The notes beneath the pieces were generated by a model. The model had not been told where the DNA came from. It did not search any database and worked only from the letters and a program-made list of their open reading frames with translations. This document shows positions 40,415 through 49,600 of a stretch of DNA of 64,000 nucleotides, piece after piece (position 1 is the stretch's first letter; each line of letters opens with the position of its first letter). The position numbers were made by a program, and so were the translations under genes. Source of the DNA: Metridium senile (Eukaryota > Cnidaria > Anthozoa > Actiniaria > Metridiidae); contig OX459102.1 of NCBI GenBank assembly GCA_949775045.1, positions 2,784,101 through 2,848,100 of the forward strand. Direction: 5' to 3'.

Positions 40415-41785
40415 TCATTTTTTGCTTTTATACCTCTTCACCATATACAAAACCACACCAACAATAAGAAGCCATGCATTTTTAGCAAGGAAACCTACAA
40501 CTTCACCAGCAGTTCTGAAAATAAAAGATGCTATAGCACCAACCATACCTGGTAATATTTCACCTAATTTTTTCCCAAGTGATTTCAAACCGTTGCTGAC
40601 ACCCTTAGCAACAGATGTAAGGCCGGATTTTAGATTAGATACGATTACTCCTATAATAGTACCAACTGCTAGAGCAATACCTGTTACTGTTAGACCGTAC
40701 TTTTTTAAAATAAGTTTTACACGTTCTTTCAAAGGTAGTTTTTCCTCTATTAGTTCGTTTTTGTTTTCTAGTTCATGTATTTTTTCTTCTAAACTATTTC
40801 TTTTAGAGATTAACGCTTCTCTTTCATCAATTAGCTGATTATTTACTTCTAAAAGATTATCTCTTTGTAATTTAATAGAATCTTTTTCCCTTTGCGAACC
40901 AGTATATAATTCAAATTCTGATTCTGATTCTAATTTTGATTCTAAATCATCAATTTCATCTTTATTAGAATTTATACTCTCTGTTTCTGATTCTATTTTA
41001 TCATTAATAACTTCTACTTCTGGGTATAATGTGACTAATTTTTGATCAGCTTCCTTCATAATGGTTATAGCTGACTTACCTAGGGCTGTCTTGATTTTAT
41101 TAGTTTGTCTTCCAATAAGACCTGCAGTCTCTTCACCTATTTTTGTTTGTATTTTATACCATTTACCTTTATCACTATCATAAACTTCAATAATACCCAA
41201 TTCATTTTCATAAATATCAAATCCATTTTCTCTACTAATCGTGTTTTCTGGGTAATATATATCGATATTGGTTTTAGACTTATTATACATATCAAGATGA
41301 TCCTTAGACCAACCTATATTATCAATAATTGTTTTTGGAGCTTCACTTAAATCATCGAGATAGTATTCCTTTGCTCCGATTTTATTGATTTTAAGGAATA
41401 CATTACCATCCTTATCAATATTATATATAAATTTAGAATTATTTTCATTCCATTCAGGATATTTTTCTTTTATAATATTTTTTGCTTCTCCTACTCTATG
41501 TTTTTTTTCTACTTCTTGTACTCTATGTTCGGATAAATCTCCCATTTCTAGTTCCTCTCTTATACTTTTATTCCAATCTTCATTACTTTCATTAGCATTT
41601 TCAAATAATCTATACCCACGTTCTCTTGTTATACCTCTTTTATTAAACCTTTCTTTAGTTCTTTCCCACCATGTTTGCTCTGTTTCTTTTTGCTTTGGTA
41701 TTAGTTCTGCCAAATCATCATCAGTAATCGGTTCATTAATATCAACAGAACCTTCATCTATTGGATCAAAATCTTCACCTTCCAT
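40415..41785 (-). CDS. Coiled-coil protein with C-terminal membrane helices (456 aa), Polinton 2
   Basis: The acidic N-terminus (about 1-25) leads to a soluble domain (about 90-230). A long coiled coil at about 255-350 carries L-E-S-K-L-E-S-E and L-E-E-K-I-H-E-L-E-N-K heptads. At the C-terminus are two or three hydrophobic segments (about 365-385, 415-430, 435-450) separated by a Gly/Lys/Ser-rich linker. The end is basic (K-R-Y-K-S-K-K). The C-terminal region is familiar from cnidarian Polintons, where it is not characterised. A membrane-anchored assembly factor or surface stalk is inference. GTATAAAA of the next gene lies inside its last codons. Confidence 0.68.
   Translation of the reverse strand: MEGEDFDPIDEGSVDINEPITDDDLAELIPKQKETEQTWWERTKERFNKRGITRERGYRLFENANESNEDWNKSIREELEMGDLSEHRVQEVEKKHRVGEAKNIIKEKYPEWNENNSKFIYNIDKDGNVFLKINKIGAKEYYLDDLSEAPKTIIDNIGWSKDHLDMYNKSKTNIDIYYPENTISRENGFDIYENELGIIEVYDSDKGKWYKIQTKIGEETAGLIGRQTNKIKTALGKSAITIMKEADQKLVTLYPEVEVINDKIESETESINSNKDEIDDLESKLESESEFELYTGSQREKDSIKLQRDNLLEVNNQLIDEREALISKRNSLEEKIHELENKNELIEEKLPLKERVKLILKKYGLTVTGIALAVGTIIGVIVSNLKSGLTSVAKGVSNGLKSLGKKLGEILPGMVGAIASFIFRTAGEVVGFLAKNAWLLIVGVVLYMVKRYKSKK
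40427..40433 (-). promoter_or_regulatory. GTATAAA site before the penton-like gene
   Basis: It lies 25 nt upstream of the ATG at 40402 and within the 3' end of the upstream coding sequence. Confidence 0.6.
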
Positions 41786-41815
41786 TTAGTTTATAATTTA
41801 TATACTAAATAGTTT

Positions 41816-41822
41816 TTTATAC
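41816..41822 (-). promoter_or_regulatory. GTATAAA site before the coiled-coil gene
   Basis: It lies 31 nt upstream of the ATG at 41785, in a 66-bp intergenic spacer. Confidence 0.6.
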
Positions 41823-41851
41823 GATTTTATATTTAGAATTTAAATAGTTTC

Positions 41852-42274
41852 TTATAAAAATTTAGATGCCAAATAACCTACAGTCATCATACCGCCACCA
41901 ACATAAATCATCTCATATTGCTTTTGTTTATTACTAGGTTTATAATAATTTGAAAATTGCGGTTGTTTATTATCAAAACTCAAATCAGGATGAGCTTTAG
42001 AGTATAGTTTAAACGCATAATCAGTATCATTCAAATTACTATCTGCCAATTTCTTTTTTTCATATTGTGATTGAACCCAATCCTGATATTGTTGTCTTTT
42101 CTTTTCAAATTCTCCCATATCATGCTGATATTTTTCGAGAGCTTTGTCATGTCTTATTTTCTCTTCATCAGAATGAGAGCCATTAGATGATAAGGATTTA
42201 GCTAGATAACTACCTCCAACAAACGCTGTTGCATTCAAAATACTACCTGCTATCATTACTGCAATCGCTGCCAT
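41852..42274 (-). CDS. Small membrane protein with charged central helix (140 aa), Polinton 2
   Basis: An N-terminal hydrophobic segment (A-A-I-A-V-M-I-A-G-S-I-L, about 2-26) is followed by a strongly charged helix (about 38-75). A region with D-T-D-Y-A-F and F-S-N-Y-Y-K-P-S follows, and a second Gly-rich hydrophobic segment at the end (Y-V-G-G-G-M-M-T-V-G-Y). The type occurs in cnidarian Polintons without known function. It may be a membrane or internal virion component. Confidence 0.65.
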   Translation of the reverse strand: MAAIAVMIAGSILNATAFVGGSYLAKSLSSNGSHSDEEKIRHDKALEKYQHDMGEFEKKRQQYQDWVQSQYEKKKLADSNLNDTDYAFKLYSKAHPDLSFDNKQPQFSNYYKPSNKQKQYEMIYVGGGMMTVGYLASKFL

Positions 42275-42296
42275 ATGTTATATATATTCATTATTT

Positions 42297-42303
42297 TTTA
42301 TGC
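42297..42303 (-). promoter_or_regulatory. GCATAAA variant before the 140-aa gene
   Basis: A variant of the GTATAAA signature, 23 nt upstream of the ATG at 42274. Confidence 0.5.
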
Positions 42304-42308
42304 CTGTT

Positions 42309-42540
42309 TTAAAAAGGTTTTGGTAGAATTTTTTTATCTTCAAGATATTCTTTCGTATACATAGATCCTGCAAGAACAAGAACCCACTTACCATAATTTG
42401 ACAAACTTGAACTAGGATCACTAATAAATGATTCTTTCATGGTTTTTTTTACCAACATAACCGATAGCTGCTGCTATTCCAATTACTACGCTGGCATCGG
42501 TTGCTATTTTAACTAATTTGTTTTCTGTTGCTTTAGACAT
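42309..42540 (-). CDS. Small membrane protein gene with a homopolymer frame break, Polinton 2
   Basis: The ATG at 42540 opens a 39-codon frame with one hydrophobic segment (A-S-V-V-I-G-I-A-A-A-I-G-Y) that ends at 42421. A second frame, offset by one base, continues from about 42440 to 42309 with another hydrophobic segment (W-V-L-V-L-A-G-S). The frames meet at a run of eight A (42443-42450 on the plus strand as T). This suggests one gene of about 75 codons with an indel or sequencing error in the run. Both halves are of the small membrane protein kind seen in the neighbouring genes. Confidence 0.5.
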
Positions 42541-42568
42541 TGTTATAGTATATTATAAATATTTATTA

Positions 42569-42575
42569 TTTATAC
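42569..42575 (-). promoter_or_regulatory. GTATAAA site before the gene at 42540
   Basis: It lies 29 nt upstream of the ATG, followed by TATAATATACTATAACA directly before the start. Confidence 0.6.
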
Positions 42576-42580
42576 CATTT

Positions 42581-42992
42581 TTATTCCATACCTATTATTG
42601 GAACTGATTTTTTTGATTTAACAGGAATTTTTGATTTAACAGCGGGTTTTTCTTCGTTTTCTTCGTTTTCTTCATGATTAGCAGGTTTAGGTTTTATTGG
42701 AGTAATATTTTTATTATTTTTCTTCCATCTAAAATATATATCTACAGCGGTCAATGTTATTCCAACTAATGATAATCCAGTTGTTAGTGATATCTCAGGC
42801 ATCCAGTTTTTTGAACTTGATTGTTCGTCATCATCAGTATTATTTTCTAATTCAAGAGCTTTTTTAGCTTTTTTTATGATATTCAGCTAGTTTTCTACCA
42901 GCAGCCACCTTTTTTGGATCTTTTTGTTTTTGAACTTTTTCAGGTTCCTTAGTTATTTGTTCATCAATTAATTTATCATTGTTTTCTGTCAT
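42581..42992 (-). CDS. Single-pass membrane protein gene with a homopolymer frame break, Polinton 2
   Basis: The ATG at 42992 starts a frame with K-D-P-K-K-V-A-A-G-R-K-L-A-E-Y, a motif I know from small Polinton proteins. It stops at 42863. A second frame carries on through a Ser/Asp-rich linker, W-M-P-E-I-S-L-T-T, a transmembrane helix (L-S-L-V-G-I-T-L-T-A-V-D-I-Y-F) and a Lys/Glu/Asn-rich tail to 42581. The shift coincides with a run of seven A (T at 42868-42874 on the plus strand). One gene of about 135 codons is likely. Whether the break is real cannot be decided here. Confidence 0.55.
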
Positions 42993-43019
42993 CTTATAAT
43001 ACAAGTATATTAATAAATT

Positions 43020-43026
43020 CTTATAC
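43020..43026 (-). promoter_or_regulatory. GTATAAG variant before the gene at 42992
   Basis: It lies 28 nt upstream of the ATG. Confidence 0.5.
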
Positions 43027-43059
43027 GATTTATTAATATTTAATAATATTATTATTTAT

Positions 43060-43165
43060 GCTCAAGAGATTCTATTGTCTGCTCAAGAGATGCTCAAGAG
43101 ATTTAACTGTCTGCTCAAGAGTCTGCTTAAGACTGCTCAAGAGGTTCAAGAGTCTGCTCAAGAGA
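43060..43165. repeat. TGCTCAAGAGA tandem repeat at a gene 3' end
   Basis: Units of TGCTCAAGAG with variable spacers extend from the last codons of the 195-aa gene into the spacer. Read in the gene's frame they give S-L-E-Q-T-L-E-P. The array is a likely source of C-terminal length variation. Confidence 0.8.
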
Positions 43166-43714
43166 TTGCTCAATAGTTTTATGAATATTCTTCTCAAAAT
43201 TATCATTATTACTAATTTTAATATGTTTTGCTATTTGAAGTAGACCGCTTGCTAAAGCAACAGTTCTTCCACCTTTCAAAATAACAAATCCAGCAAGGTT
43301 ATTTAGCTCTTGTTTTACCAATTCATTTTTTTGTAAATCTTTACAAAGCTCCTTTTTATTATCAATAGTTATTACATATGAAACTAATTCAGCAGCTGTT
43401 TCTATAGCAGTATCAACTAATCCGTTTGTTACTTTATTACCCATTAAAATTTGATATCTATTATAATATTTATCCACATCTTTTGGAGACAACTTCTTAA
43501 CATCACCCAAGTTCATATTTACTCCTGTATAAGTTTTAATAGTTCCAAGAACAGCAAGAATAGATAATTGTTCTCTTTTTTCTTCAATTTCCGAATTATC
43601 GGTTTTCTTAACAGCCTGCTTCTTTTTTGGTTTCTTTTCTATTACCTCATCATTTTCCTCTTTTACAGTTTCTATTTTATTATCATCCATATATTGATCA
43701 AGAATTGATGCCAT
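43127..43714 (-). CDS. Polinton 2 protein of unknown function (195 aa)
   Basis: A basic, Lys-rich N-terminal segment (about 15-45) is followed by a helical domain (about 50-175) with L-S-I-L-A-V-L-G-T-I-K-T-Y-T, L-S-P-K-D-V-D-K-Y-Y-N-R-Y and I-L-K-G-G-R-T-V-A-L-A-S-G. The C-terminus is a short tandem repeat (Q-S-L-E-Q-T-L-E-P). It sits just downstream of the ATPase gene with a 24-bp spacer, in the block of presumed late genes. L-K-G-G fits the adenain site consensus, but no protease was found in this element. I do not know its function. Confidence 0.62.
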   Translation of the reverse strand: MASILDQYMDDNKIETVKEENDEVIEKKPKKKQAVKKTDNSEIEEKREQLSILAVLGTIKTYTGVNMNLGDVKKLSPKDVDKYYNRYQILMGNKVTNGLVDTAIETAAELVSYVITIDNKKELCKDLQKNELVKQELNNLAGFVILKGGRTVALASGLLQIAKHIKISNNDNFEKNIHKTIEQSLEQTLEPLEQS

Positions 43715-43737
43715 ATAATAGTATATATTTTTATTTA

Positions 43738-43744
43738 TTTATAC
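43738..43744 (-). promoter_or_regulatory. GTATAAA site before the 195-aa gene
   Basis: It lies 24 nt upstream of the ATG at 43714, overlapping the stop codon of the ATPase gene. Confidence 0.6.
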
Positions 43745-44365
43745 CATTCCAGGTATTTCTACATATGATATATATGGATGTCGTAAACAAAAGCAGACTC
43801 TAGAATATTTTTCCGATTTTAGTATTTCTAAAAAATGTTTTTTATTTTCTAAACCTAAATCACCACCATATTCATCAAAAAGAATCTGATTGGATATTTT
43901 ATTTGGGTTATAAAATGATATAATACAACTAACATTATCACGAAACGCTTTTGCTACTGCGGTTAACTGTTGGGTTAATACCCATACTGATATTTTATCG
44001 TGTCTACCTGAAAAGGCCAAATTTATAAACTTATTAGATCGTTGTTTTAGCTCTTTTGAAAAAGCACAGTCGTCTAGAATTATTAATGTGTTCTGACCTG
44101 AAAACAATTCCTTACAACATGATAATAATTCATTAATCTCATCAACACTATCAGCATCAGGTGATAAAACAATAAATCTCGGATCATTATTAGCAAATCC
44201 TTGATAAGTTTCATTTTTCACATATGTTGGACATATTAATACTATATATTCAAACACATACCGATATGAACTTCTTAATAAATCGACTAAATATTTTGTT
44301 TTTCCACAATTTGTTGGTCCTGTTATAATACTATGAAATGGTGTTTCGCTTTTTAATTCTTCCAT
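43739..44365 (-). CDS. ATP: FtsK/A32-type packaging ATPase (Polinton 2)
   Basis: The 208-residue protein has Walker A G-P-T-N-C-G-K-T at residues 16-23 and Walker B T-L-I-I-L-D-D-C near 90. A sensor-like V-W-V-L-T-Q-Q follows near 128. Domain order and length match the Polinton 1 ATPase, but sequence identity is low, so the two elements belong to different lineages. It is predicted to translocate the element DNA into capsids. The gene is directly downstream of the major capsid gene on the same strand with a 30-bp spacer. Confidence 0.9.
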   Translation of the reverse strand: MEELKSETPFHSIITGPTNCGKTKYLVDLLRSSYRYVFEYIVLICPTYVKNETYQGFANNDPRFIVLSPDADSVDEINELLSCCKELFSGQNTLIILDDCAFSKELKQRSNKFINLAFSGRHDKISVWVLTQQLTAVAKAFRDNVSCIISFYNPNKISNQILFDEYGGDLGLENKKHFLEILKSEKYSRVCFCLRHPYISYVEIPGMV

Positions 44366-44395
44366 TTATTATATTTTATAATAATAAAAATCTTT

Positions 44396-45640
44396 TTAAT
44401 ACATAATTGATTTTAAATCACTATTTTCAACCTCCATAAGTGCATCAGCAACAACATACATATAACATGTTATATTACCAGCACCACCTACTTTTCTCCT
44501 AATTTCTAGTTTAACTCCATCCTTTGTGCTATTCAATAACATTCCATTACCATGAATATCATTAGTAGGATATGTTCTCAAATCAACCCATAGAGCAAAT
44601 TTATTAGAATAGAAATCTTTTTGAGTTAAATTATCAGTTTTACCAAATCTACCTCTAATAGAATTCCAAAAATCAGTTGGTAGCATTCCTTTTGAATATA
44701 ATTTATTTGGCATACCATCCACATTAACATCTACTTGAGTAATATCTGGGTTAACAAATTTTTCTGAGTCTCTTGTACCTAGAACATATGCTTCAGTAAA
44801 CAAACACAAAATGCCTGTCATAGATCGTCTTGGTATATTAACATGTTCATTTATTACCGATGTCGTGGCTTTATTAATTGTGAATGTCTTGTGGAGAAGA
44901 ATATTTTCATAATAGAAACCTCTACCAACTTGATAAGCTGCTTGAGCTTCACGTGCTAGAAAATCACTAACAATACACTCATATTCAAGCTCAATATTTG
45001 ATAGACTATACGTGTATGATTTTGATGAATCGCTGGTAATAGTAATCTCCGAACTTCCAGGAAGTGTAATTTCAAATGATAGGGTATTTCTCAATGATTT
45101 TGGATAAAACACACCATGTGAATCAAGAATTGGATTATTAATAGGTATTCTATATTTATCACCGTAAACTACTGATAATGCTACTTCTGCTGCATCTGTT
45201 GTTACTTTATCACCTGCACCTGTTCGTAATTTTCGCATATTAGATGATGATACACCTTCTCTTAGCATATTTTCACGCTCTCGTTTCAATAAAAACAAAT
45301 CGGAATATGTATTATATAGATCAATACGATGTGTATCTTGTAAAATCTCACCTCCGTATAAAACTCTCATTCTGGAAATAAGAGCTCGTCCTAGATTATT
45401 TACAACTGTATTGTTAACATGAGCTCCAGTGCCTTTGTTTAGTTTAAAAATAAGCCCTACACTACCAGGAACTAATACAACATTATCCGATAGCTTTGGT
45501 ATATGAACATACAACGTTTCACCAGGATTTGCTGAGCTTGGGTTGAACGTCACACGATTTACCGTTTTTTCTGCTTTTAATCCAAAAGCTTGTTTGTAAA
45601 CACGATTTACATCTAACTTATCTGAAATTGATTGTGTCAT
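44396..45640 (-). CDS. Major capsid protein candidate (double jelly-roll type), Polinton 2
   Basis: The 414-residue product is beta-rich. Motifs include R-V-T-F-N-P-S near 28, N-N-L-G-R-A-L-I-S-R-M-R-V near 82, Y-G-D-K-Y-R-I-P near 160, S-L-R-N-T-L-S-F-E-I-T-L near 183 and L-E-I-R-R-K near 375. I recognise it as the large capsid-type protein of a second cnidarian Polinton lineage. It is about the size of the Polinton 1 capsid protein but hardly similar in sequence. Next to it are the ATPase gene downstream and the integrase gene, divergently transcribed, only 36 bp from its start. Confidence 0.78.
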   Translation of the reverse strand: MTQSISDKLDVNRVYKQAFGLKAEKTVNRVTFNPSSANPGETLYVHIPKLSDNVVLVPGSVGLIFKLNKGTGAHVNNTVVNNLGRALISRMRVLYGGEILQDTHRIDLYNTYSDLFLLKRERENMLREGVSSSNMRKLRTGAGDKVTTDAAEVALSVVYGDKYRIPINNPILDSHGVFYPKSLRNTLSFEITLPGSSEITITSDSSKSYTYSLSNIELEYECIVSDFLAREAQAAYQVGRGFYYENILLHKTFTINKATTSVINEHVNIPRRSMTGILCLFTEAYVLGTRDSEKFVNPDITQVDVNVDGMPNKLYSKGMLPTDFWNSIRGRFGKTDNLTQKDFYSNKFALWVDLRTYPTNDIHGNGMLLNSTKDGVKLEIRRKVGGAGNITCYMYVVADALMEVENSDLKSIMY

Positions 45641-45676
45641 TATAATCTTATAAAAGATTATATATTTATACCTATT
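45641..45676. promoter_or_regulatory. 36-bp divergent promoter between capsid and integrase genes
   Basis: The spacer is almost wholly A/T. It contains minus-strand GTATAAA (45665-45671, 25 nt from the capsid ATG) and plus-strand CTTATAAA (45647-45654, about 25-29 nt from the integrase ATG). These sit in a partly palindromic stretch ATAATCTTATAAAAGATTAT. The two TATA-like sites face each other so tightly that only one promoter may be occupied at a time. Confidence 0.65.
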
Positions 45677-46666
45677 ATGAATAAAACATTATCAGAATAT
45701 TATTATAGCCCACAAGGTTATTGGAAAGGATATTCTGCTATTTCCAAACTATCAAATGCAGCAGATATCAAAGAAGATGTTGTAAAAAAATGGCTTGAGA
45801 AACAAGCATTATGGCAGATATATTTATCAAAACCCGAATATATTCCTAAACCTCATTGGGATATTTTCACACCAAACAAAATTCATCAAGCAGATCTATT
45901 ATTCTTACCACATGATATTGTGAAAAGAAAAACCTACAAATATGCTTTGGTGGTTGTTGATATAGCAAGTAGATATATTGATGCTGAGCCTTTGACGTCT
46001 AAGTACTCAACAGAAGTTACTAAAGCATTCACAAAAATCTATTCTCGTCGATTGAGTTGGCCTAAAACAATGATGGTTGATCCTGGTACAGAATTTATGG
46101 GTGAATTAACAAAAGTACTAAAAAATAAAAATATAAAAATTCAACGAGGTGAAGCTGGTAATCATAAAGCACAATCTTTGGTTGAGCGTGCTAATAGAAC
46201 TATTGCTGAAAAGCTTTTTAGTCATCAGTACGCTCAAGAAATGCTTATGGAAGATGAAAGATCTCGTGAATGGGTTAATAGACTACCTGATGTGGTAAAA
46301 TCTATTAATAGCGAAGTGAAAAGAATTACTGGAAAAGAACCTGCAGAATTGATAAAAATGAAAGAACTTCCGCACAAAGATTTCAAATATAAAAGACCTG
46401 TTGGTATGAAAGAAGAAAGATTACCGGCTGGCGTGAAAGTTAGATATTTATACGCTCCTGGCGAAGAGGAAGGCGGTGATAAACATCGTGCTACTGACCC
46501 TATTTGGTCGTTGGAGATGTATGATATATCTCGATCTATAGTATCATCTGATCAACCTGTATTATATTTCCTTTCTGAAGGGGCCCCTAAACGTTCTTTT
46601 GTTAGAGAGGAATTACAAACGGTTCCAGAAGATACACAGCTACCACCTGATAGTGTTTTGAATTAA
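45677..46666 (+). CDS. INT: Retroviral-type DDE integrase (Polinton 2)
   Basis: The 329-residue protein starts at the ATG at 45677 (M-N-K-T-L-S-E-Y-Y-Y). The rve core shows D in H-Q-A-D-L-L-F, D in M-V-D-P-G-T-E-F and E in L-V-E-R-A-N-R. The C-terminal SH3-like part (V-K-V-R-Y-L-Y, W-S-L-E-M-Y, S-F-V-R-E-E-L) ends without a chromodomain, unlike Polinton 1. It would catalyse insertion with 5-6-bp target duplications. No frame break was seen. Confidence 0.9.
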   Translation: MNKTLSEYYYSPQGYWKGYSAISKLSNAADIKEDVVKKWLEKQALWQIYLSKPEYIPKPHWDIFTPNKIHQADLLFLPHDIVKRKTYKYALVVVDIASRYIDAEPLTSKYSTEVTKAFTKIYSRRLSWPKTMMVDPGTEFMGELTKVLKNKNIKIQRGEAGNHKAQSLVERANRTIAEKLFSHQYAQEMLMEDERSREWVNRLPDVVKSINSEVKRITGKEPAELIKMKELPHKDFKYKRPVGMKEERLPAGVKVRYLYAPGEEEGGDKHRATDPIWSLEMYDISRSIVSSDQPVLYFLSEGAPKRSFVREELQTVPEDTQLPPDSVLN

Positions 46667-46690
46667 ATTTTTGTTTACTACTTTTTTTGT

Positions 46691-49600
46691 TTACAATTTT
46701 TTGTTTACAATTTTTTTGTTTTCATCTTTTGAATGTATTACTTTTTCATTAATATTTTTATAACCGTATGCAAGCGTGTGAATACCATCTGCTTGAATAT
46801 TTCTTTTGTCATCATCTCTTGATAAGGCAACTTTGTTTACTGTTTCTGTATATATTTCATGTTTATAACTTCTTATAACATTCATTTTCCTCATAGCATT
46901 TTTTCCTTTGAATAAACATTTTTTGTAGTCGTGAAATGAAATGGTTTTGTCTACAACTGATTTTTTCACTCCCTTGCATCTTTTTCCTACTTTTTCATCT
47001 ATCTTATAGGCATATAGCTTAGACCGTAGACCTACAAATTCATTGATTTCTTCTCCGGCGGTTTCGTCTTTCATCATACCTATAACCTTTTTGTTAACCC
47101 TCTGTTTGATTCCTTTATGATTTTCTGGATAATTGGTTGTATCGAATTTTGATTTGATATCTTTCTCAATGTCTTTATAAAAATCATCTGTGTCAATCTC
47201 ATACATTAAACTATCAGTATCTGTGAATAGTAGTTGTGCTCTGTTATCATATTTTGGTTTGATGTAATTATAATGGAATTCATACATAAGCGTCTTTGAT
47301 AGATCTAAGATTGACATTCCTAGATAGATTGGTTTGTTGAATACTAACTCTGTTTTACCCATATGTATTGCTGTTAGATTTTCTGAGAATATTGTTCTTT
47401 TTTTATAATTTGGTTTATTTATTAATTTTGCTGCTTGTGATTCATTTGTTGCTAGTCTAATATCTTGTCTATTACGAATATTCTCCATGGTTTTCCCGAA
47501 GACGGAATTATTCATCAGTTTGAAGAAATTCTTCTCAAAATCATTTTTGGCTTTAGTTCTTAGTTCTGTGTTAAGACTAATATATTGTGCCAACCAATTT
47601 GATTCTTTGAACAAGACACCTCTGTGGATTTTGGTTAATTTCATTCCAAGTGATAAATACAATTTTAATGTCTCGTGGTGAATCACATAATTCTTCTTAT
47701 CACCGAGATTTGGAATTAGTTTTTCAACCTTATCGATTATTAATCGCTCAGGTGCTAGTGGATATTCGTTATGCAGGTCGTGTAATTCGATTGGATATTC
47801 TAGATCCACCTCTAGTATGCATGGAAGTTTGTTCCACCTCGCCAATTCTTTTTTGTTCATCCATTTGAATCCGTGTGTGGGTAGTGGTTCAGACATTGCC
47901 CAACCGTATAAATTGTTAGCGTCAAGATATTTTATAAATTTTGATTTTTTATTCTTATCATAGTTATTCATATATTTATTGTTAGCTTTAGCATAACGCG
48001 TGCTTATCATAGAAATACCACCACGAATTCCTTGTTCTATCATAAGGATCATATCTGGATCACTCAACAGTTCGAGATTAATATTTGTCATTCTAAGCAT
48101 TGCATCCCATGATAATCCTGGGGCTGTATAATACCAGGCTGGATCTAGTTTATAGTTCTCTAGACAAACATCTCGAAAGTTCTCAAACACGTCTGCAAGA
48201 AGAATAACATCACTCTTGAGATATAGATCGTGATATTCCTTCATTGTTTTAATTTTGAATGTTTTCCATACTTCTTGTGCATGTTTATAATTATCTTCTG
48301 AAATGTTTGTATCGTTTAGCTTAGAATAAAATGCTTCTATCGGTGGTAAGCAGGTTTCTTTTAACCTGGCTAGCGAATTGACATAATCATACGGATATAC
48401 TCCTTTTCTCAATAATAAATCCAACTTTTTACCATCATATAACATAGACATGTTTCTGAATTGTTCTTTTGTAAGATTACTTACTAATGAATCTAAGCTG
48501 TCACTCATAAATTTGAAACTATCAATAAATCTAATCTCACGTTTTACACTACAATTTTTCCCATCCTTGTTGGTGAATGTATCCACAACTATCTCTTTTT
48601 TGAATGAAATGTATTTCTCTTCATTATTGGGAATACAATCAACATTACCCTCTGTCACTCCAAGATTTTTAATAAACAGATGAGCGTCATATCCAGCTAG
48701 ATTATGAAATACAACTGGAATATGCTTTGGAATTTTATAATTTAGATTACAATCATTGTGTGCCGCTCCACGATATCTACCAGAAAGATGATCATGGTCT
48801 AGAACCTTATCCTTGTTTAATTCTTTCAAACATATATGGCAGTGTGTTGCGTTTTTATAATTTTTATTATCAATGTTTGTCATCTTAACCTTTTTGTTAT
48901 ATTTAAACTTTTGATACAGGTTTCTTACTGATTTTTCTATCGATTCAACAAATTTTTGTGAAATATCCACATCAGATGATTTCTTCGTATATGTGTGAAT
49001 CTCTGGTTGAAACAGATTATCATCATAGGATTTTATCATATAACAATATCCACTTGGTGTGTGCTTCTGATATTTTTGTGTGAAAGATTGATTATCCTCT
49101 GGTTGACATGACGAAATTGTTTCTGTTAAACTTTCAAAATCTGCGTATATTATAAATGGCACACGCATACTATTGTTGTAATTTTTGAAAGCTAGCTTTG
49201 TACCTTTCTTTGGTAATTTTATTTTAACAGCGTCGTGATTCTTACAATAATCTGAATGATTGTCTAATGATTGTTGTGTTTTAAATGATAACAAGCAACG
49301 CTCACAATAGAATCTACTATGCCCGTTTTTGCTGGTTTGTGAATTAATTAATCGAGACATACTTTTGATCCAGCAGTAATGATTTGTTTTATCATCTGAT
49401 ATCAAAAGAATGTTAATCGTTTGTTCACGATTATTGTTTTCACTAATTCTAATTGGTGTTACATCCTTATCATAAGAATAAACATTAATCGCGTATTTAG
49501 GATTATTATTTTCAAAGATTCCAATCTTATCAACCTGCACTGGAAACTCAAGTCCATCCCAGTTTAGATTTTCTGCATTTGCTTTTAATTTTTTGGATAA

